Assembly (NCBI GenBank): GCA_964506245.1
Contig: CAZDKK010000014.1
Location: 1-64,000, forward strand
DNA from: CAZDKK01 sp964506245
GTDB lineage: Bacteria > Eisenbacteria > RBG-16-71-46 > CAIMUX01 > WJJG01
Direction of reading: 5' to 3'
DNA length: 64,000 nucleotides
Part shown: piece after piece, positions 36,973 to 49,024 of the stretch
How positions within the stretch are numbered: position 1 is the stretch's first letter
Layout: each line of letters begins with the position of its first letter
Notes under the pieces: model-generated
The model's input: only the letters and a program-made list of their open reading frames with translations
The model's database searches: none
What the model was told of the DNA's origin: nothing
Made by a program: the position numbers and the translations under genes

Positions 36973-37602
36973 TCAGCACAACCGCGCTCGGTCCTCGCGG
37001 ACCAGGATGATCCCCTGGTGTCCGTGCGCGAGTTGCAGCAGCCGCGAGCTGATCTTGATCGCCGCCGCGCGGGCGGCAGCCAGGTTGATGTCAAAGCAGA
37101 TCTTGGTCGACTCCCGACTGAGAATGATCACCGTGTCGCGGCCCGACTCCAAACGGCTGTCGATGGTGAGCACGCCGGCCCGGTGCGCTCTCTCGATCAG
37201 GTCAGGCGCTCCCCCCGTCGCGGTGCCGGCCAGCACCAGGATGTCGAGGGGAGTCGGGTCACCCGAACTGCTCACTGCTTCCACATGCACGACCCGAGGG
37301 ACCCCCGGGAGCAGCCCTCCCTCCGGCTGGGCATTGTGTTGGGCGGCCAGCCGATCGAGGGCGGCAAGCAGTTCCTCCCCATCCACGACGCCGATGCGCA
37401 GGGTATCCCCGAGCGGGTGCGACCACGTCAGGAAGGCCGGGAACTTCAGGATGAAGGCAGCGCGGATCTCCGCCTCCGGCAACTGGCGTTGCGCCAGGGT
37501 CGGGGTCGACACGGCGAGCAGCGCCCCGCAGGCAAGCGCAGCTACGAGCGCAAGCCGATGCCACCTGGCGTGTCGCGAAGGACTACCGGCGCCGGGGACC
37601 AT
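36973..37602 (-). CDS. YfiR family (DUF4154) periplasmic protein
   Basis: 209 residues from the ATG at 37602 (weak ribosome binding site; the frame extends further upstream). A signal peptide (LALVAALACGALLAVSTPTLA) is followed by EAEIRAAFILKFPAFLTW, the start signature of YfiR proteins, and by LDILVLAGT, GVLTIDSRLE and INLAAARAAAIKISSRLL. YfiR-type proteins bind and hold a membrane signalling partner in the periplasm, classically a diguanylate cyclase; here the partner is likely the kinase 15 bases downstream. The combination with a divergent TonB receptor recurs in many bacteria. Confidence 0.87.
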   Translation of the reverse strand: MVPGAGSPSRHARWHRLALVAALACGALLAVSTPTLAQRQLPEAEIRAAFILKFPAFLTWSHPLGDTLRIGVVDGEELLAALDRLAAQHNAQPEGGLLPGVPRVVHVEAVSSSGDPTPLDILVLAGTATGGAPDLIERAHRAGVLTIDSRLESGRDTVIILSRESTKICFDINLAAARAAAIKISSRLLQLAHGHQGIILVREDRARLC

Positions 37603-37822
37603 GGATCTGCCTACGTCCGCGTGCTGGTCGCCGCCTGGACCAACTCCCGCCGGACAGTTGTGGACAGACTCTTTCCCTCGGGAGTCCGAAACCCGCAACT
37701 CCCGCGGTTCACATGGGTAAACATCGGCCAATGCCGGATGGGTCTTTAGGTGACGGCTCCGGCAGAAGCCGAGGGGCTGACCGAGGGCGCGCGTGCTCCC
37801 ATGCGCGAGTGGCCCCTGCGCA

Positions 37823-37836
37823 GCGCAATATTGCGC
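37823..37836. promoter_or_regulatory. 14-bp perfect palindrome in the receptor/YfiR divergent region
   Basis: GCGCAATATTGCGC lies in the 351-base region between the divergent YfiR and TonB-receptor starts (37603-37953), 118 bases before the receptor ATG. An AT core in GC-rich surroundings and exact symmetry suit a dimeric regulator, but no regulator family is implied. Nothing else was recognised in the gap. Confidence 0.35.
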
Positions 37837-37953
37837 AAGGGACAGGTGAAGAGCGCCGAAGGAATCTGGGGATGTTTACGGTGGTTGGCAAGCTCGCTGA
37901 GCAGCGCGCGGGATGGCCCGCCCATCTTCGTCTCAGAGTAGAGGATCGCCACG

Positions 37954-40005
37954 ATGAGGAACACGAATCTGACCGCGGCGCTGTGGGCGGCCTGCCTCGC
38001 GATGCTCGGCGCAGCGGCCTCAGCGACGACCTCGTGTGCCAGCGTGCAGGTATCCCCGGGCGCGGATCCTCGGGCATCATCTGTCGAGCGCGATCTCGAA
38101 GCTCGCGACATCATGACCCTCCGGCTCGAGGATCTGCTCAACGTCGAGATCCTCGTGGCATCCGCTGAGCCCAGCACCGTGCGGGATGCGCCGGCGGTTG
38201 TGACCGTGGTGACCCGCGAGGAGATCCAGCAGTCGGGCGCCCGTGATCTGATCGATGCCTTGCGACTCGTCTCGGGATTCGAATTCGGCATAGACATCTG
38301 GGGCGTCATCGGTGTCGGCTTCCGCGGACACTGGGGTCACGAGGCCAAGATCATGCTCGCCGTGGACGGCTTGGTGCTCAACGAGCTGATGTACGGCAAC
38401 CTCGCATTTGGCGAGCACATACCCGTCGATGCGATCGAGCGAATCGAGATCATACGCGGCCCGGGCTCGGTGATTCACGGCAACTTCGCCGAGCTGGGGG
38501 TGATCAACGTGGTCACGAGAATCGGGGCGGAGCGGACCGGTCTTCGTGGCGTCCTGGCCGCCGGGACCTTCGAGGACGGCGTCTCGCGTGGCAGGATCGG
38601 GGCCAGCTACGGAACCGCGCTGGGCAGCGAATCCTACTTGGGCGCCTCCGTGTTTGGGTCCAACGCTAGGCCGAGTCTGCGAACCTACACGGATATCTTC
38701 GGGAACTCGTACGATATGGAGGATGATCACGACCTGCGGGCCCTGAATCTCGGTTTGCACTACCGCCAGGGACCCGTACGCGCGCAGTTCTACTACGACG
38801 GGTACAGAACCACGTTTCGGGACGGGTACGACGCGATTCTCCCCGCGTCGATCGGCGCGGATTTCATATCCTATCTGGGCGACATCTCTTGCGTTTTCAC
38901 CCCGCGGCCCGGTCTCACGATCACACCCGTCCTGAAGGCGAAGTATCAGGAACCGTGGAGAAGCACGGACGTTCCTCCGGAGGATTTCTCCTTCTACAAC
39001 CCCACCGCTCAGCAGTATGGCGCCACGCTGAAGATGAACTGGGACGCTTCGGACACTTTCTCTCTGCTCGCTGGTGGCGACTACGATCGCGAAGAGGGGC
39101 GCTACAGTGACGAGATGCCCTACACCTTCTCCAATGGCAAGAAGAGCATCGACTTCCGGCGCAGTGCTGTCTTTGCTGAGGGGTACCTCAAGACCGTCCC
39201 GGCGCATGTGACCATGGGCCTGCGCATCGAGGACCACAGTGCGTACAACAGCGCAGTCACGCCACGCGTGGGGATCACGCGGTTCTTTGGCGCCACGCAC
39301 GTCAAGCTCATCTACAATCGCTCCTTCCGTGCCCCGAGCATCGAGCAGATCTCCTTCGGCCAAGACGTCGAGACCGAGGAGGCCGACGTCTACGAGATGG
39401 AAGTCGGCCACCAATTCGGCAATGTGGCCTATCTGGGCGCCAACATCTACGACATTCAGGTTCACCGTCCGATCTTCTATTTCTACGACACGGAGGAAGA
39501 GATCGACACGTTCCGCAACCTCGACGACCTCGGGTCGCGGGGCTTCGAGCTCGAGGGACGACTCCACGGGCGACTGGGTCAGCTCACCGCACGGCACTCG
39601 TTCTACACGGCCTCGAAGCGGGACTTGGATTACTATGCCGCTCCCGGCGACGACGATCTGTTCCTGGCCTTCCCAGCACACAAGTTTACCCTGGCCGCGG
39701 GGATTCATGTCACGCACGCGCTGAGCGTGAACCCGTCGCTGATCTGGACGAGTGCACGGCATGCGTACGACCGCTATGACCCCGAGACAGAACAACCGCT
39801 GGCGAGCAAGCTGCCGGCCGAGGCGCTGACCCACCTCTATCTGCTGTACGAGGGTTTGTACGGCGGCGCCGTTGACGTGGGCCTGGGCGTCTACGATCTC
39901 TTCGACACCAACCACGATTTCATCCAACCGTACAATGGGCAGCACGCACCGTTCCCGGGGCCGGGACGGGAGATCGTGTTGAAAGTGGGGCTGGACCTGG
40001 AGTAG
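37954..40005 (+). CDS. TonB-dependent outer-membrane receptor
   Basis: 683 residues. A signal peptide (to about residue 25) is followed by EDLLNVEILVASAEPSTVRD (a TonB-box-like/N-terminal segment) and the plug domain (VVTREEIQQSGARDLIDALRL ... AIERIEIIRGPGSVIHGN). About 500 residues of alternating beta-strands follow, ending in VGLDLE rather than the usual aromatic residue. The barrel is the usual size. These receptors import iron chelates, vitamins or glycans with TonB energy; the ligand is unknown. The divergent YfiR and sensor-kinase genes suggest ligand-dependent signalling. The start ATG has GAGG upstream with loose spacing. Confidence 0.87.
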   Translation: MRNTNLTAALWAACLAMLGAAASATTSCASVQVSPGADPRASSVERDLEARDIMTLRLEDLLNVEILVASAEPSTVRDAPAVVTVVTREEIQQSGARDLIDALRLVSGFEFGIDIWGVIGVGFRGHWGHEAKIMLAVDGLVLNELMYGNLAFGEHIPVDAIERIEIIRGPGSVIHGNFAELGVINVVTRIGAERTGLRGVLAAGTFEDGVSRGRIGASYGTALGSESYLGASVFGSNARPSLRTYTDIFGNSYDMEDDHDLRALNLGLHYRQGPVRAQFYYDGYRTTFRDGYDAILPASIGADFISYLGDISCVFTPRPGLTITPVLKAKYQEPWRSTDVPPEDFSFYNPTAQQYGATLKMNWDASDTFSLLAGGDYDREEGRYSDEMPYTFSNGKKSIDFRRSAVFAEGYLKTVPAHVTMGLRIEDHSAYNSAVTPRVGITRFFGATHVKLIYNRSFRAPSIEQISFGQDVETEEADVYEMEVGHQFGNVAYLGANIYDIQVHRPIFYFYDTEEEIDTFRNLDDLGSRGFELEGRLHGRLGQLTARHSFYTASKRDLDYYAAPGDDDLFLAFPAHKFTLAAGIHVTHALSVNPSLIWTSARHAYDRYDPETEQPLASKLPAEALTHLYLLYEGLYGGAVDVGLGVYDLFDTNHDFIQPYNGQHAPFPGPGREIVLKVGLDLE

Positions 40006-40069
40006 GCCGGCGTCCCCTGGCGCCCGGGCCCGGCGGAGTGGGATGCGGCCGGCTCGGTCGCGACCGCGA

Positions 40070-42967
40070 TCAGTAGTAGTTCCTCAAGGTCAACCGCCGG
40101 GTCTCGCCCCCGGCGAGGGTGAGCGTGACCTCCCGCCCGGCCTGGGCGTAGTTCCACTCCCCCGTCTCCTTCCAGTACCTCACTGGATCGATCGATTCGC
40201 CGTCGACGGCGACGATGCGATCCCCGATCTTCCAGCCGGTCTCTTCGGCCGGACTGCCGGGAGCGACGAACACGACCTGCAAGGTGTCCCCAGCCAGCTC
40301 GAGGGCCAAGCCGCTGCGCTCCCTGCGGAAGGCCCCGTCATCCCAACCCTGACCCGGCTCCAGATAGAGGCATTCGCTCGGATAGTCGAAGAGCACCCGG
40401 AAGCGTGAGAGAATGCCGGCGCCAAGTCTCCCCGCCTGGCGCCGCGTGCCCTCGGAACCCGCTCCGAGACCCGAGAAGGTGGCCGGCACGTTTTCGAGGA
40501 CGAAGCCCGCGATGGTGAAGGAACGCAGGGTCGTCGCCTTCGAGGTCGTGCGTCCCCCGACGCCCCCGCCCAGGTGTTCGGAGATCGGGGAACGCCCATC
40601 GAGGAGACGGTGCTCCTCGGCGTAGGCGCCGTAGACCTCGAGGGTCCCCCCGCTCCCGGTATCCAGATGGAAGCGCGCCGGCCCGAGATTCTCGATCGCG
40701 GCCTCGATCTCGCGGTGCCCGCCCTCCATCGGAAACAGGGGCGCCTTCTGCCCGGGGCCCTCGTAGTGGAAGGTCGCGGGATCGAGAAAGCGGATGCGAG
40801 CGTTCGGGTAGTCCAGGTCGACGATGAGGTTGTTGAACACCTCCTTGCCGAAGATGACGGGCAGCGGGCGCCCCAGCATCCGGCCGGTGCTGGCGAGATC
40901 GATCACGACCACGCTGAGGCTGTCCGCCAGGAGCCCCGCCGCCTCGATTCGCACGCCGGAGACGATCGCGGCGGTCGTGTTCCCTCCGGCCCCCTCGGCG
41001 GCCAGCTCCCCCGCGGCCTCGAGCCCGAGCGTATCCGCGAAGGCGCGGTCCAGCACCGTCATCCCCGCGCCCGAGTCGAGGAGCAGATCGGTCTCCACGC
41101 CGTTGACCCGACCTCGCAGGTAGAGATATCGATGGCGGAACAGGTCGACGGGGCTCCAATCGGTGGCCGTCCCTTGCGCGATGCGGACCGGCTTCTTGAC
41201 CGGCAGGGGGGGATCGAAGAGCGCGTCGGCGAGGTGGGTGTTGATCTCGATCCCCTCCCACTGGATGAGCTGGTTCTCCGCCGGGTTCGACATGCTCGTC
41301 TCCTGGCGGAAGGGGAATCGCAGTCCTTCGACCTCGCGCCACTCGGTCAGATGGATCCAGGACTCCTCGTTGTCGACGCGGCTGCGCTGCCACTCCAGAC
41401 CGCCGTCGGCGGGATCGAGGAGCAGATCGAACTCGTCCCCGTTGGGATAGGTGAAACGCACATCCTCCCAGCTTCGCCCCGCCCGCTCGAGCATCCCCTG
41501 GTGGGTGATTGCGGTGCCCTCTCCCTGCAGGTGAAGGCCGAAGGCGCGGGCCAGCGCCCGCCGCTCCTCTTCCGCTTCATGCTGCCCGAGGGGCTCCGGT
41601 TGGCCGGATGGACTGAGGGAGTAGGCCTCTGCGGGCGTGACGGTCGTGCCGCCCTCGAGGACCATCAGATCGTACGTGGCCCGCATGTAGCCATCGCGGC
41701 GAGACCTGGCCGCGATGGTGCCGCTCAGGCCGGACGCGCTCAGTTTCCCGCTCTGCGTGATGTCTTGAAGCCCCGCCAGACGTTCCCAACCCCCGAGCCA
41801 GGCCACATGGCGCTCGATGGCCGCAGCAGCGGGAGATGCAGCGTCGTGCGCGCTCGCGGCCGCTGCCGGGCGCCGGACTGCATCCAGGACGCGGTCGTAA
41901 AAGACCTGGATCGGCCGGCTCGACTCCTCGCCGGTCTTGGCGTCGCCGAGAATGACCACGACCATGTCGTGCTCCGGGACGACGAAGATGTACTGGCCGA
42001 AGCGCCCCCGGGCAAAGGGGACATACTCGCGGCCGTTCCCCTGCCAGTCGGGGGCGCCGATCCACCAGAGATAGCCGTACCCGGAGGGCGGCTGGCCGGG
42101 GGCGGTCAGATCGACCTGCATGCTGAGGGACTTGCGGACCCAGTCCTCGGGAACGACCTGCACATCCCCCCAGCGACCGTTGTTCAAGTAGAGCAACCCG
42201 AATCGGGCGGCGTCCCTGGCCGTCAGGAGCAGGCCGCCGCCGGTGTGAGTATGACCTTCCGCGTTGGCCACCCAGAACTTCTTCTCGATGCCGAGCGGCT
42301 GGAAGAGGTGGCGCTCGGCGTACTGCAGAGCGTGCATTCCCGTGCGGTTCTTGAGCATCGCTGACAGCAGCACTGCCGCCCCGCTGTCGTAGTTGAACTT
42401 CGTCCCCGGCGGGTCGAGCATGGGGCGGTCGAGGTAGAACTTGTCCCAACCGGTCGCCCGCTTGTTGAGCATCTCGAGCGGCGAGTTCGGCCCGCTCTCG
42501 TGGAAGTCGACGCCCGTGCGCATGGTCAGGAGGTCCTCGAGCCGCATCGCCTCCTTGCGCTCATCGCGGTTGGCGATCTCCTTCATGTCCGGGAAGAAGT
42601 CGAGGACCTTCTCATCCAACCCCTTGAATTCGCCCCGGGCGAGGGCGATGCCGACCAGGGCCGAGGTGACGCTCTTGGTGACGGACTGCAGGGTGTGGAC
42701 GCGACCGGCCTCCCAGCCGTTGAAGTACTCCTCGACCACCAGACTGCCGTGGCGAACCACCACCAGGGCGTCGAGCTGGGGGCAGAGCTCCCCCTTGCGG
42801 ATGGATTCGATCAACCCGGACAGCTTCTGCGCATCCAGGCCCTGCTCCTCAGGCTTCGCGATGGGCCAGTCCCAGGCGGGCGGCGTCTGCGGATTCGCCT
42901 GTTCCACGGCCAGGGCGGAGAGCAGGACGATCGACAGAGCAGCCACGGAACGTTCGATCTGCTGCAT
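40070..42967 (-). CDS. Beta-lactamase-like / aspartyl protease-like / PDZ fusion protein
   Basis: 965 residues from the ATG at 42967 (GGAGGAGGCG upstream). A signal peptide ends near residue 24. A serine beta-lactamase/esterase-like domain (about 35-365) has Ser95-x-x-Lys98 (QSVTKSV) and Tyr193-x-Ser195. A connecting region (about 380-590) has a lipoprotein-sorting-like beta fold. Two retropepsin-like half-domains follow, with Asp631-Ser-Gly (LLLDSGAG) and Asp769-Thr-Gly (FHLDTGSG), and a C-terminal PDZ domain (about 870-940: FVAPGSPAEETGWKIGDRIV). Three enzymatic or binding modules in one exported chain is uncommon. Whether it hydrolyses peptides, esters or neither is unknown. It converges on the TonB-receptor gene, 64 bases apart. 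Confidence 0.8.
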   Translation of the reverse strand: MQQIERSVAALSIVLLSALAVEQANPQTPPAWDWPIAKPEEQGLDAQKLSGLIESIRKGELCPQLDALVVVRHGSLVVEEYFNGWEAGRVHTLQSVTKSVTSALVGIALARGEFKGLDEKVLDFFPDMKEIANRDERKEAMRLEDLLTMRTGVDFHESGPNSPLEMLNKRATGWDKFYLDRPMLDPPGTKFNYDSGAAVLLSAMLKNRTGMHALQYAERHLFQPLGIEKKFWVANAEGHTHTGGGLLLTARDAARFGLLYLNNGRWGDVQVVPEDWVRKSLSMQVDLTAPGQPPSGYGYLWWIGAPDWQGNGREYVPFARGRFGQYIFVVPEHDMVVVILGDAKTGEESSRPIQVFYDRVLDAVRRPAAAASAHDAASPAAAAIERHVAWLGGWERLAGLQDITQSGKLSASGLSGTIAARSRRDGYMRATYDLMVLEGGTTVTPAEAYSLSPSGQPEPLGQHEAEEERRALARAFGLHLQGEGTAITHQGMLERAGRSWEDVRFTYPNGDEFDLLLDPADGGLEWQRSRVDNEESWIHLTEWREVEGLRFPFRQETSMSNPAENQLIQWEGIEINTHLADALFDPPLPVKKPVRIAQGTATDWSPVDLFRHRYLYLRGRVNGVETDLLLDSGAGMTVLDRAFADTLGLEAAGELAAEGAGGNTTAAIVSGVRIEAAGLLADSLSVVVIDLASTGRMLGRPLPVIFGKEVFNNLIVDLDYPNARIRFLDPATFHYEGPGQKAPLFPMEGGHREIEAAIENLGPARFHLDTGSGGTLEVYGAYAEEHRLLDGRSPISEHLGGGVGGRTTSKATTLRSFTIAGFVLENVPATFSGLGAGSEGTRRQAGRLGAGILSRFRVLFDYPSECLYLEPGQGWDDGAFRRERSGLALELAGDTLQVVFVAPGSPAEETGWKIGDRIVAVDGESIDPVRYWKETGEWNYAQAGREVTLTLAGGETRRLTLRNYY

Positions 42968-43170
42968 CGGAGGCGCCTCCTCCGCGTCGTGCCCCACCTC
43001 CGGGGGCTGGGGTGGAGCGGTTCGGGACACGACCGCCGAGAGTCTACTGCGGCACCTGCGCGAATGGCAAGGGCGGGCAGATGGATCACTCTTCTCTGCC
43101 ATGGCCGCAGCCCCTTTCCACCCCACCAGCCCAGGCCAGTCGAGTGTCCAAGGAACCCGGATGCGCTATA

Positions 43171-43414
43171 CCTCACTCCACCTCGAATCCCTGGCTGGAG
43201 AACTTCAGCGTCCGCCCATTCTCCGTCACCACCCGCACCACGTGGTCGGGCACGCCTTCCGGCAGCGACGCCTCGATGTCGAGCGTCACCCTGGCCTTGG
43301 CCCCCGGCAGCGCCGCGAGGTGCGCGATCACCTCCTCGGCGATCTTGCCGGCGTCGGAGCCGAGGCGCATGGGGTTGCACAGCTCGACGGTGCCGTAGAA
43401 GCGCCGCGGCTTGG
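43171..43414 (-). repeat. Direct repeat copy A (DUF499 gene tail)
   Basis: This 244-base block matches 44747-44990 in the same orientation without gaps; I count about 20 mismatches (roughly 92% identity). It encloses the last 80 codons of a DUF499 gene plus two bases after the stop. The blocks flank a 1.3-kb segment containing the PEP-CTERM gene. Confidence 0.85.
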
Positions 43415-43431
43415 GTGGGGGCGCTGGCTAG
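43173..43431 (-). pseudogene. Orphan C-terminus of a second DUF499 gene
   Basis: The frame opens after an in-frame TAG and encodes APPPKPRRFYGTVELCNPMRL and onward to FSSQGFEVE, ending at the same stop as the intact DUF499 gene. The only protein differences I see in the shared 80 residues are four conservative ones (Cys/Thr, Ala/Val, Asp/Glu, Ser/Thr), whereas DNA differs at about 20 positions. The excess of silent changes says both copies diverged while functional. Everything upstream of the proline-rich linker is gone, so this is the stump of a lost paralogue. No start codon or ribosome binding site is suitably placed, so it is probably not expressed. Confidence 0.8.
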
Positions 43432-43579
43432 CGTTGTGACCAAGTCCTATCGTAGGGTGCCGCGGGTTCCGCGAGGCATCTTCGGGAAGGGCCCGCGAAC
43501 GAACCACGGGATCACTCGATGCAGGAGGAGATCTTCTCGTCTATCGCCTGCCGTATCCAGCGAAGTGTACAACGAAGGG

Positions 43580-44275
43580 TCAGCCCCGCCGCTTGCGGAA
43601 ATGTGCCAGCGTACCCAGGCCGGCGAGGCTCACGGCCAGAAGCGTAACGACACCTGGCTCAGGGACAGCTCGGACGCCACCCAAGTCGAGCTGGTAGTCG
43701 AACCCCCACTCGTACCACACCGGTCCCATCCAATCCGCTAAGGGATTGGCCGCACCGGGACCGTTGGGGGCCCATTCGCCTGTGTAGTACAGTGGATCCT
43801 CAACGTCCCAGATCAGTTGATCGATGGAATCGACCGGATCCCGGTTGTATCTCGACAATGCGAGGTAGTAGTTGCCTGGCGCAGGCACGAGCGCCCCCGT
43901 GATTGTCGACAGCTGATTGCCAAGGGTGTAATCCCCGACATCCTCGTTGAAGACCACGCCGCGTCCCCCCGCGTCGAAGAGGTACAGCGTTGTGTCGTTG
44001 GAGTACCACAATGGGCCATAGGTATACGGATTGTCGGTGCTGGCCATGAACAGCGCCACGTCGTAGATGTTGACGTAGTAGACATCCACGTCATCCGGGT
44101 ACCCAAGCGAACCGTAGATCGTGGAGAGGTCTCCCGTTCCCACGGGGGTCTCTGCGCTGCTCAAGAGTTCCCCCGCATCCATTTCGTACCAGACCAAACC
44201 GTGCGCGGGCAAAGCCGCGAGCGCCAGCGCCGCCAATCCAATCCCGAAGTGACGAATCATGCCCATCTGGCCCAT
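43580..44275 (-). CDS. PEP-CTERM sorting-domain protein
   Basis: 231 residues from the ATG at 44275 (GGAGG seven bases upstream). A signal peptide (RHFGIGLAALALAALPAHG) is followed by a beta-rich domain with many Tyr, Asp and Gly residues (DVDVYYVNIYDVALFMAST, GNYYLALSRYNRDP). The C-terminus AVPEPGVVTLLAVSLAGLGTL, then HFRKRRG, is a textbook PEP-CTERM tripartite signal (Val-Pro-Glu-Pro, hydrophobic helix, basic tail) processed by exosortase. It is the only PEP-CTERM protein in a window otherwise full of FlgD-type CTDs, and it sits between the DUF499 direct repeats, which suggests it came with the rearrangement. Confidence 0.88.
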   Translation of the reverse strand: MGQMGMIRHFGIGLAALALAALPAHGLVWYEMDAGELLSSAETPVGTGDLSTIYGSLGYPDDVDVYYVNIYDVALFMASTDNPYTYGPLWYSNDTTLYLFDAGGRGVVFNEDVGDYTLGNQLSTITGALVPAPGNYYLALSRYNRDPVDSIDQLIWDVEDPLYYTGEWAPNGPGAANPLADWMGPVWYEWGFDYQLDLGGVRAVPEPGVVTLLAVSLAGLGTLAHFRKRRG

Positions 44276-44746
44276 GGTGAACCTCCGCGAAGCATCTTGC
44301 TGTCCGCCATCAGGAAACACCCCACTGCTTCATGTCGCCCTCGATGATTCCACCACCCTGCCGGCCCTGCATGGGCGCTCCAAAGGACGACCCACAATTG
44401 TCCAAGCAGGCTACGTGCCACAGGGCTCAGAACATGCACTGCCTTGAATCTCTTGGAGTTGCGCATCAGGGCCATCGCGCCGTGGGCTCTTTCGATGTAC
44501 TGACTGTCTGAGCAGCCTGACACTGCCAGGACTTGGCTGCCGGGGGCGTGAGACATAACCACAACCCCAGTAGTGAGTTGAGAGAGCGGTCGCGATTCTT
44601 GTGGGTGTTTCCGTTGGCAGACATCGCATCTCGCTCATCGGCCTCAGGTTCGAGAATATCGCGCCCCGCTGTGCGCCGGTGGAGATGGATTGGCCGGTCG
44701 CTTGCTTGCTGCCGACTTCCCCTGGCGAATGGCGTTCGGCGAGATT
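44276..44746. other. Intergenic region between PEP-CTERM and DUF499 genes
   Basis: This 471-base region has noticeably lower GC than the DUF499 gene. Several open frames of 60-110 codons exist on both strands, but none shows a ribosome binding site, conserved motif or transposase-like sequence. It presumably holds the PEP-CTERM gene promoter. No inverted-repeat ends of an insertion sequence were found by eye. Confidence 0.4.
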
Positions 44747-44748
44747 CC

Positions 44749-48126
<3,378 letters not shown>

Positions 48127-48526
48127 GGCTTACATCCTTGTTGTATTGGCCCCATAACAGAATGCGACGTGGCTCGTGTTGCCTCTCCGAACCGGGCTTT
48201 CGCCCGATACTCTCCACTTGCTCCCCGTTCCTTCGTGGCCACCATTCCCCGAGGGGGGCGCATCCGCCAGAGACCGCTCGCAGACCTCGACGGGCCTCCT
48301 ACACCTCACCGGGCGTCTGAGCTCGGACAGGCTGATTCCTGCCCACCACGAGCGCTTGATCCCGGCTTCCTTGGGTGCAGGCCTCCGAGGTTCTCCCCTG
48401 ACGTCCTGACCACTTGCAAGACCTAGCATCAACGACTGCACGCAGTGTCGCCCGCCGCGTGCTCTTGTTCGGCAGCGTTTCCACTGCGTGATCGCTGGTC
48501 GGCATCGAGCGCAACACCGCCTCTCG
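48127..48526. other. Gap between cap3 and DUF499 gene
   Basis: Within this 400-base gap I find no gene: the open frames on either strand lack start signals and motifs. Composition resembles the CBASS side rather than the GC-rich DUF499 gene. It probably contains the end of the CBASS transcript and the promoter of the DUF499 gene, and it marks the downstream edge of the CBASS cassette. Confidence 0.4.
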
Positions 48527-49024
48527 TCACGTGCCGTCCTCCTCTTGGAACTCCAGATGCGCACGGCTATTGGGAAACACGAACGCTCGCACTGGCCGCC
48601 GCCCCGAGGACGTTCGGCCCACCACGAGCATGATCGGTTCTTGGCACCGGTAGTTTGGAGATGTGCTGATGCTGACCATCTGATCAATGTCTTCTTGGCT
48701 CGGCTCGACGCTTGGGCTCGGGTGGTAGTGCCATTCGCCCAGGTAGTGCGTTCGCTGGGACTGGCGCCACAGCTCACCCAGGAGAGACGTCAGCCCGGCG
48801 ACCCCTCGCTGGAACCATGTCGGACCCCGTCGCGAGTCCCTTGGAGGACCGGATGCCTCCGTGACGATGGCGGTGCTCTTGTCAGAGGTGTAGTAGCCGA
48901 TGAGAATCCCGCCCGTCTCCATCCCATCCCAGCGTGAGCATTCCTTCTCGATGCTCCTCCAGCACTGGTCGTCTATCACGAGTGCGAATTCACCGCGCGG
49001 TGTCCTCCAGTACCGGTCAGGCAT
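48527..49024 (-). CDS. cap3: Cap3, CBASS JAMM-family deconjugating protease
   Basis: 165 residues from the ATG at 49024, which overlaps the cap2 stop by eight bases and has GAGG upstream. The JAB/MPN domain keeps the entire zinc site: Glu36 (METGGILIG) and His99-x-His101-x7-Ser109-x2-Asp112 (EWHYHPSPSVEPSQEDID). In type II CBASS, Cap3 removes the CD-NTase from targets to which Cap2 has joined it, tuning immunity. The length (about 160) is normal for Cap3. It is last in the four-gene operon; the overlap implies translation coupled to cap2. Confidence 0.92.
   Translation of the reverse strand: MPDRYWRTPRGEFALVIDDQCWRSIEKECSRWDGMETGGILIGYYTSDKSTAIVTEASGPPRDSRRGPTWFQRGVAGLTSLLGELWRQSQRTHYLGEWHYHPSPSVEPSQEDIDQMVSISTSPNYRCQEPIMLVVGRTSSGRRPVRAFVFPNSRAHLEFQEEDGT

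Noticed and set aside
43415..44746. The 1.3-kb segment between DUF499 repeats as an insertion sequence
   Set aside because: It has no transposase, terminal inverted repeats or short target duplication; the flanking repeats are gene tails of 244 bases.
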